A stretch of DNA of 64,000 nucleotides, taken from contig OU015524.1 of assembly GCA_907165065.1 (NCBI GenBank), forward strand, positions 1,806,416 through 1,870,415, written 5' to 3'. This DNA comes from Caprimulgus europaeus (Eukaryota > Chordata > Aves > Caprimulgiformes > Caprimulgidae). The notes below the pieces were generated by a model, which did not search any database, was not told where the DNA came from, and worked only from the letters and a program-made list of their open reading frames with translations. Position 1 is the first letter of the stretch. Each line of letters opens with the position of its first letter. Both the position numbers and the translations under genes were made by a program. Below are positions 60,870 through 64,000 of this stretch, piece by piece.

Positions 60870-61300
60870 AATAACATGACCGGAAAACACCAGATGAGAA
60901 AATGTACGTGGTAATGTGTCCATGTGTTAATGGTTATTTCTATAAATGCATTGTGTTTCTATATTGTAGAAAAATACACAGAATATTGACAAAAAGGATG
61001 AGCCTGTTGCTGGTTTTTTATTTTCAGATGGACAAAATAAATCTCTGCCATTTTTTTTCAAACTCTTTTTAACTCACAAATATACCTGCTTATGCTTCCA
61101 GAATCAGAAGTATGAAACCAAGCAACACCACTGGCTGTGACTCCTATAGCGAGCCTGTGACTGTTATGCAAAGACAGGTTTTCCCACCACAATTATACTT
61201 ATGTAATTCTGACAGTTTTCTTTGTGTTGCTAGGCAATTCTGTAAACAAACCAAATAAAACCACAGAGCACTTCAACAGCGGTGACAAAATTTCCTAGCC
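60870..61300. promoter_or_regulatory. Candidate conserved non-coding element with RFX-like and FOX-like sites
   Basis: A repeat-free block. GTTGCTAGGCAAT at 61226-61238 is close to the inverted RFX X-box. GTAAACA at 61242-61248 is a forkhead consensus. Upstream are GTGTTAATGGTTA and TTATGCAAAG. Ciliary and forebrain enhancers are known to combine RFX and FOX sites, but nothing here shows activity. Confidence 0.28.
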
Positions 61301-63301
61301 ACAATACTGAGAATATGGTCTAATTATTCTATAAACACACTTTGATTTGTTTACTCCAGTGTCAAATTAACTCCAAATATGTAACAACAGCCCCTGATTT
61401 GATATGGTATACAATGCTGCCAGTGACTGCTCTCATTGTAGTGTGTGTAAATCTATCTCTTTTTAAAATGAGTTCATTTCTCAAAGCGGCTCTGCCATAC
61501 CCTGTGAATACTAAACAGCGAAACACATATGCAACTTATTTAAAAGAAAATTATTTCCAATGAATTTTGCTATGATCCAGCATATTTCAGCTCCATTTTA
61601 TTTTTCCTTTTGCACAGTAGAAGGAATAATTTTTTAGGAAGATTAATAACTCGTGACTTAGGGAAACAAATTACAATCTCACTGGGGGAAAATGAGCCAA
61701 ACTAACCCCATCTCCATCCAGGCAGTTGCTCTGAATCAGTAGATTGCACTACTTTTAAAGAAAGACAGAACTTTGACCATTATAACCAATAGATAAAAAC
61801 TGGGACAAAATCCATTTTTTTTGAGCAGTTGCAAAGAACACAGATGAGATGCACTGAAGAAACAAATGATTACATTGTGGTTTTCATTTCATACTATATT
61901 TAACTGAACTGTAATCTAGGGAAAACATCAATGGCTTACAAAAAGATTTGGCTGTGGGATTTTTGTTCTTTTTTGGGAGCTCTTTCCAGGGGAGAAGTGC
62001 AGGGGATGCTGCATACCATGACCATCAGCAGTGGCAAGTGACAAATTCAGCAATCCAGCTGCCACTCTGCACAAATGACTTTGAAGTGGTTTGTGAGATG
62101 CGTGCCACAGCTTGGAAACCCCTGGCTCGTATCAGAGAAGGATCTCCACATGGTTTACAGGCTGCATACACTAAAGACAGGTCAGAAGCCCAGCCACTGA
62201 AACAAGGCCAGCTCAGGACAGAATGAGGCTGCCAAATGGCATCTGTAAAACTAAATAAGATAATTAAGCAGAAAAAAGGAAGCACTTTAGCCCCTTATCC
62301 TGCCAGTGCCAGCTGTTTCTGCCCATTTGCCCACATAGTACTGGGAGGCGTGACAATATCCAGTGGGACAATTTCCCTTTCAGCAAGCAAGGAGTTAATG
62401 TCTCACTCACAAGGATCATGTGTATAAAGCAGAGAAAAGGCAGGAGAGGGGACCTGGGACCTGTCCCAGAAGCCAGAAGGAGTTAAAAATGTTAGTAATG
62501 AGAGATATCACTCACATCCAGGGTCTCTCGGGACAGGACTGGCAAATTTTCTCCCCCTGGTAGTAAAGTTTTGTGCTTTCAGCAGACAGGAAGAATGCAA
62601 CAATCCATGCTGGAATTTCTTCTGGAGACCAACCACCCCTTCTTCCCTCTCTGGAAACAGCGAGACCTGCAATGAGGTGGAAAAGCTGAATCTCCATGTT
62701 CTGATCTTCACAATAATGGGTGTTCAGCAGGTCCATCGGTGAGACACTGACCCAGAGAGGCGTTCATCCCTTTAACTCCCTGCCACACGGAGGCTGTGAC
62801 TGCATCCCAACCTGTTTATGCAAGCTGTCTGCTGTGACAAAGGGCAAAACATTTCTGTTGCAACAACTGAAATGTCAAAATATTGCAGAAAAACACTGCG
62901 AGTTTTGGGGATTCTGTAGGCATTTCACCTACCTCACCTTGTAAGGGAACCTCCTGGGGTTCCTCAGAACAAACAAGACGGACACTATCATCTCAGCCAT
63001 ATTTAGAGATGGATGGAACAACCTCCTATGAGTGAACCAGGAGAACAAAGGCAGCTGTGCAGCTGATGACAGTATTGGACTGGCATCCTTTCTGGCCCTG
63101 GCATGAAAAGTGATAATAAATAAATGGATTCTAGGGTAAAACAATTGTAGAGACAAGATGTGAAAAAACCACATAAAGAAGTGTTGTATTTCCTCTGGGA
63201 CATAAAAACCAGCTCTGCAAAGGCTCCCTGTTTGCCTCTATCCTCAAAGACTGGTGAAGAAATAAACTGAGGCAATGAACTAGAAAAAGGCAGAGGATCT
63301 G
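61301..63301. other. Unique non-coding sequence
   Basis: No repeat or gene is recognised. Open frames are below 95 codons without motifs. Confidence 0.5.
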
Positions 63302-63432
63302 GAAGTGTTCTCGGCCAGGTTGGATGAGGCTCTGAGCAACCTGGTCTAGTGGAAGGTGCCCCTGCTGGTGGCAGGGGGGTTGGATGAGCTTTAAGGTCCC
63401 TCCCAACCCAAACCATTCTGTGATTCTATGAT
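63302..63432 (+). mobile_element. CR1 LINE 3'-end fragment, sense
   Basis: TGGAAGTGTTCTCGGCCAGG, then TTGGATGAGGC, CTGGTCTAGTGGAAGGTGCC and the terminus CCAACCCAAACCATTCTGTG / ATTCTATGAT. It is the same subfamily as the 10.83 kb copy, from which it differs at few positions in the shared part. About 130 bp is retained with a complete 3' end. Confidence 0.95.
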
Positions 63433-63613
63433 CTGCCACTGCACAGGATCAGACCCCAGCACAAACAGATACCAGTACTGCTCAGGTTCTGTCAGCCCTC
63501 TGGTCTCTACACAAACACTTGATGACTTGTCTCACTCCTGTTCTGCTGTGGGACACCTAAGGGAACTTCAACATCACAGAGATCGCAGTGACTGGGTAGT
63601 GTGGAAAGGATTT

Positions 63614-63830
63614 GCAGAATCACAGGATCATAGGGGTTGAAGGAACCTCAGGAGATCACCCAGTCCAACCCCCTGGCACCCTCACAGTAAAGAAGTTTTT
63701 CCTGAAGTTTGTCTGGAACTTTCAGTGTTCCAGTTTGTGCCTATTGCCCCTTGTCCTGTCACTGGGTACTACTGAAAAAAGCCCGGCCCCATCCATCTGG
63801 CCCCCACACTTCAGGTATTGATAGCCATTG
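63614..63830 (-). mobile_element. CR1 LINE fragment, antisense, with internal deletion
   Basis: It begins CAGAATCACAGGATCATAGG and reads GTTGAAGGAACCTCAGGAGA, CCAGTCCAACCCCCTG, the reverse complement of a CR1 3' end. It then jumps directly to GCACCCTCACAGTAAAGAAG, which in complete copies lies over 100 bp further in (compare 38.58 kb), so a stretch of 3' UTR and ORF2 tail is missing. It ends near the complement of the segment encoding NVYKYL. It faces the sense CR1 at 63.30 kb. Confidence 0.93.
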
Positions 63831-64000
63831 ATAGGACATTTGTCCCAGAACACTATGCATGCAGTGTAATCATCAGCATAACTCCACAGCAGACTCCAGT
63901 GTTCCCAGCAGTGCACCTCAAATGGCACTGAGCAGAGACACAAGGACTCACATCCCTTAAAGGACTAAAATCTCCAGGAAGAAAATACTGGATCTACTGT

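Noticed and set aside
1-64000. tRNA, rRNA, snRNA or microRNA genes
   Set aside because: No clover-leaf boxes, rRNA core words or familiar small-RNA sequences were recognised by reading. A covariance-model scan would be needed to exclude them fully.

Overview
The window looks like nuclear DNA from a bird. The evidence is twelve fragments of the avian CR1 (chicken repeat 1) LINE, each recognisable by its 3' terminus (GGTCC-TTCCAACCCAAACCA followed by ATTCTGTGATTCT-type ends) or its ORF2 C-terminal coding sequence, plus two LTRs of a type common in neoavian genomes. A passerine or other Neoaves host is plausible, but I cannot name the species. I could support no host protein-coding gene, exon, rRNA, tRNA or CRISPR array. 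The open frames present are short, carry no family motif I recognise, or are translations of repeats. The window reads as intergenic or large-intron sequence.

Layout: 1-2.9 kb holds an antisense CR1 copy and a GGTCAG-rich dispersed repeat with a 13-G run. From 2.9 to 37.4 kb the DNA is mostly unique and AT-leaning, with scattered CR1 tails at 9.2, 10.8, 17.1 and 34.4 kb and one longer CR1 copy at 20.9-21.8 kb that keeps about 270 codons of ORF2 broken by one frameshift. At 37.4-38.0 kb lies an inverted-repeat element of about 626 bp that I cannot classify, followed by another CR1 copy.

From 41.36 to 49.17 kb is a repeat island unlike the rest of the window. It holds three arrays of a degenerate 23-bp minisatellite whose units centre on the palindrome CTCATGCATGAG. 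Two arrays run forward and one reverse, so the second and third form the arms of an imperfect inverted repeat about 1.8 kb long. It also holds a 167-bp block duplicated at about 95% identity, a diverged block present twice (one copy interrupted by a solo LTR with a 5-bp target-site duplication), three copies of another diverged block, and a second LTR of the same family in the opposite orientation. I read the island as pieces of one or more LTR retrotransposons that were rearranged locally and later hit by CR1 and LTR insertions. No gag, pol or env coding sequence is recognisable there.

From 49.2 to 64 kb the DNA is again mostly unique. Three stretches (52.86-53.75, 58.29-58.48 and 60.87-61.30 kb) have the texture of conserved non-coding elements, with homeodomain, POU, MEIS/TGIF, RFX and FOX-like motifs, but this is inference from composition and motifs only. 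Two CR1 tails in opposite orientation end the window. The most interesting item is the palindromic 23-bp minisatellite and its inverted arrangement; it is a structural curiosity rather than a demonstrated functional system.
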